This document shows, piece by piece, positions 61,501 through 64,000 of a stretch of DNA of 64,000 bases (position 1 is its first letter; each line of letters starts with the position of its first letter). The stretch is from NCBI GenBank assembly GCA_034336665.1, contig JAPFBE010000003.1:63469352-63533351 (forward strand), given 5' to 3'. The position numbers and the translations under genes were made by a program. Origin of the DNA: Luscinia megarhynchos (Eukaryota; Chordata; Aves; Passeriformes; Turdidae). The notes below the pieces were generated by a model. The model was not told the DNA's origin and did no database searches. It worked only from the letters and a program-made list of their open reading frames with translations.

Positions 61501-64000
61501 TTACCATGCTCTTAAAGAATAAATAACCCTATCTGTAACTGAGATATCTGAAAGTGCCCTCTCTAAGGAGTCAGACAGGCAGGATCCACTACATGGAGCA
61601 GGGCAACACCATATAAAACCAAGATAATAGGTACTAGATAAGTATAGAAGAATGCAGCTATGCATTAGGAAAACACTCCTTATAAAAATTTAGGTAAAGC
61701 AAAAGACATTCCTCTCTTTTCTGCAGCCTTCAGAGAGGTACTCTGACTACCCCCCATCTGCAAAGGTGACCCACAAACACCATGTATATGGCTGTGTGCA
61801 TCCCCCTGCCCTCCCCACGGGGGCTACTCTTCACCTCTGCCACCTAACACAGAATTATCTCCTGCTTTTCCACTGCACAGTCCAGAGTGAAAAGAATCTA
61901 GGACCTCAGAATACAGCCCTAGCTGCTTTAAAAGAAGCATACTCCTTAGTGGTTAGAGAAAAAAAACATTTCTCATACCTTGGAATTTGGAGAGTCAGCC
62001 TGGCCTTGCCAGTCCGGGTTTATCTTTAGTTATGGAGATTCCTTAAATGGCAATAGAGGAAACACGGGTAGAAAAATCTATGCAGAGGAATATGCTCATA
62101 CCCATAATGCTGAGCTATATTTGAAATAACAGAAGACTAAGATAATGGGATAAACTTGTGGAAGAGTTGTGGCTTAAGAAATTCCCTTGGTGTGTTTTTT
62201 GTTGGGGTTTTTTGAGTTTTTTTTGGGAAAAGGAATAATCAGCCATACAAAAATTCGTGCTGAAAGTCAAGAACAAAAGCAAATCTGTGGGGCTGGAGCT
62301 GTTTCCATCCCCCCACAGCACTTTTTTTTGTTGTGAGTGCAAGTGAGGATACCCAGGGTGCCCTAGCTGAATCTCTTCAGCGTTGCTGAAGCATCAGTGA
62401 AATGAGAGGAGGGAGATTTTCCCAGAGCAGCTCTGAAGGGAAATGTGTACAGGTGGGTGTACACCTGAAGGTAAAGGAGATAAAATTAAGAATCTAAAAA
62501 AGCAGATAGAGATCTTCATTCATTGCAGTCATTAAAGAGACTGGATGAAGTCTTACCTTTCTCATCTCCCTTTACTTGCCAGCGACAGTGGTCGTAAGTG
62601 GCCTAATTTCTGGTTTCATTGCAAACCCTTTAGTGAGTACCTTTATTCTAGCAGCTAGAGTGCAAACCTTGTAACTACAGAAAAGCCTGTGAGTAAAGAG
62701 ATTTAGATAGTTCAGAGGGATTTCAGAGCTATGTAGGTTTACACAAGTGGGCATGTGCATGTATCTGTACACAGATGTGCACATATTTTACTCAAGTTTC
62801 CAGGGGTTATACATTTTCTTTGGGCTGTGCAATAGCTGAAAAGAACAGAAGGTGGCATGTTTTCAACATTTTCATCCAGAAAGTAAGCACAGTAAAGGAA
62901 ATGAAAGAAGGAGCTACAGTAAAGGGAAAAAGGATACAGGAGAAAGAGGACAGCTAAACCCAGATCACACCCAATTTGATAAATCTCTGCTTTTAATGAT
63001 TGCATTGATACTGAAGGCTATTTATGTTCCTCATTTTAGTAGTGTGATTCACTGGTGCCATAGGGCTGATTTTACTAGACTTTGAAAAATACCTGGTCAG
63101 TTCACTACTGTAATATTGTCATAAAAATTGCGAAATGCAGGTGTGTAATTTTTTCTGGGTTGTTCTTTTATTTGTTTGGGTTTTTTTTTTGCGATAAAAT
63201 TCACACAGTATGACCAGATAATCATGAACCATATAAGGAGGATAAAAGTAGCCCTGACAGTTTCCTTTTAAAGTGCAGACACATAGGAAATAGCATCAAG
63301 CAAAAAAAGAGAATTAATTTACATTTACCAAAAAATGAGGCAAAAACTCAAAACAAATAAATTAGGAATTACAGAACTGTATGTTCTCAAGTCATTTAAT
63401 TAAGACCATTCTGAATATTTAATCAGGCTTTGTGCAACTCTTAACCACAAGCAGATGCCTTTAGTCTGCAGAGTTACCCTCTTGGCTGCCTGCTTTTATT
63501 TAAAGCATAGATTTAACTCTCTTTTCTGACCACTATTCTATGAGAAGCAACAGGTTTCCCAAGCTGTGAGTGGTAGCAGCAGAAAAAGCCCCATTTACAG
63601 CCAGTGTTGATGACCCACCTGGTAGGAAGCTCCTCTTCTTGAGCTCTCCTTTCACTTTCTTCTACGACTAATTGCCACAGCCTGTTTAATGAGAATGACA
63701 CTGCTCCAGAGGGGTGGTGAGGGCTGGTCTGAGCAGGACCAAAGTGGCCTCTCCTGCCACAACTGAGGGTGCCAGGAGCCACCAAGGAGCTGAGGTTCAC
63801 ATCCCGTGGGAATAAAGCAGCACTTGTGCTGCCCTTTGAGAAATCTTGGACAGGGTCTGACAGCAGACAGCCCTTCTTTGTTCAGCAGCCAAACGCCCTC
63901 ATTCCCTGGGCAGTTGATTTGCTTTTAACTTCATACCTTCAGCAGATGAAAAAGACTCCCTTGGAATGTCTGGGGACCAGGGAGAGGGGTCTCAGGTGGC
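58576..64000. other. Distal flank, no gene seen
   Basis: About 5.4 kb with only short unsupported open frames. Parts around 58.6-59.4 kb and 60.1-60.5 kb are more GC-rich and give frames up to 131 codons, but none shows a recognisable domain or splice-supported structure. Short poly(A) or poly(T) runs occur near 60631, 62330 and 63181. Confidence 0.45.

Overview
The window is vertebrate genomic DNA, almost certainly from a bird and plausibly a songbird. The evidence is several CR1 LINE fragments, one diverged avian-type ERV LTR, GT-AG split genes with 1-2 kb introns, and vertebrate-only gene families. There are no bacterial features; most long open frames are chance frames in introns or intergenic DNA.

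Two genes are readable. On the + strand (about 0.5-11.2 kb) is a seven-exon stomatin-family gene closest to STOML3. On the - strand (52.88 down to 12.47 kb) is a complete 41-exon thioester-protein gene that I identify as complement C4. The two are convergent, with 1.27 kb between their stop codons. From 52.9 to 64 kb, upstream of C4, I see no gene, only a probable solo LTR and simple sequence.

The C4 gene can be followed exon by exon: signal peptide, beta-chain macroglobulin (MG) domains, beta/alpha furin site, anaphylatoxin domain, MG6/MG7, CUB, thioester domain, CUB, MG8 with acidic tyrosine patch and alpha/gamma furin site, then netrin-like C345C domain. The thioester reads GCAEQTM, and the residue that decides acyl-transfer chemistry is Asp (HHPVMD), so this is an Asp-type C4, like human C4A at that position and unlike C4B (His).

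Two places break an otherwise continuous reading frame: the exon 16/17 junction (one base too many) and exon 40 (net loss of two bases). Either this is a recently damaged gene or the assembly carries two small indels. All other exon joins keep phase and no exon has an internal stop, so the distinction matters and is testable.
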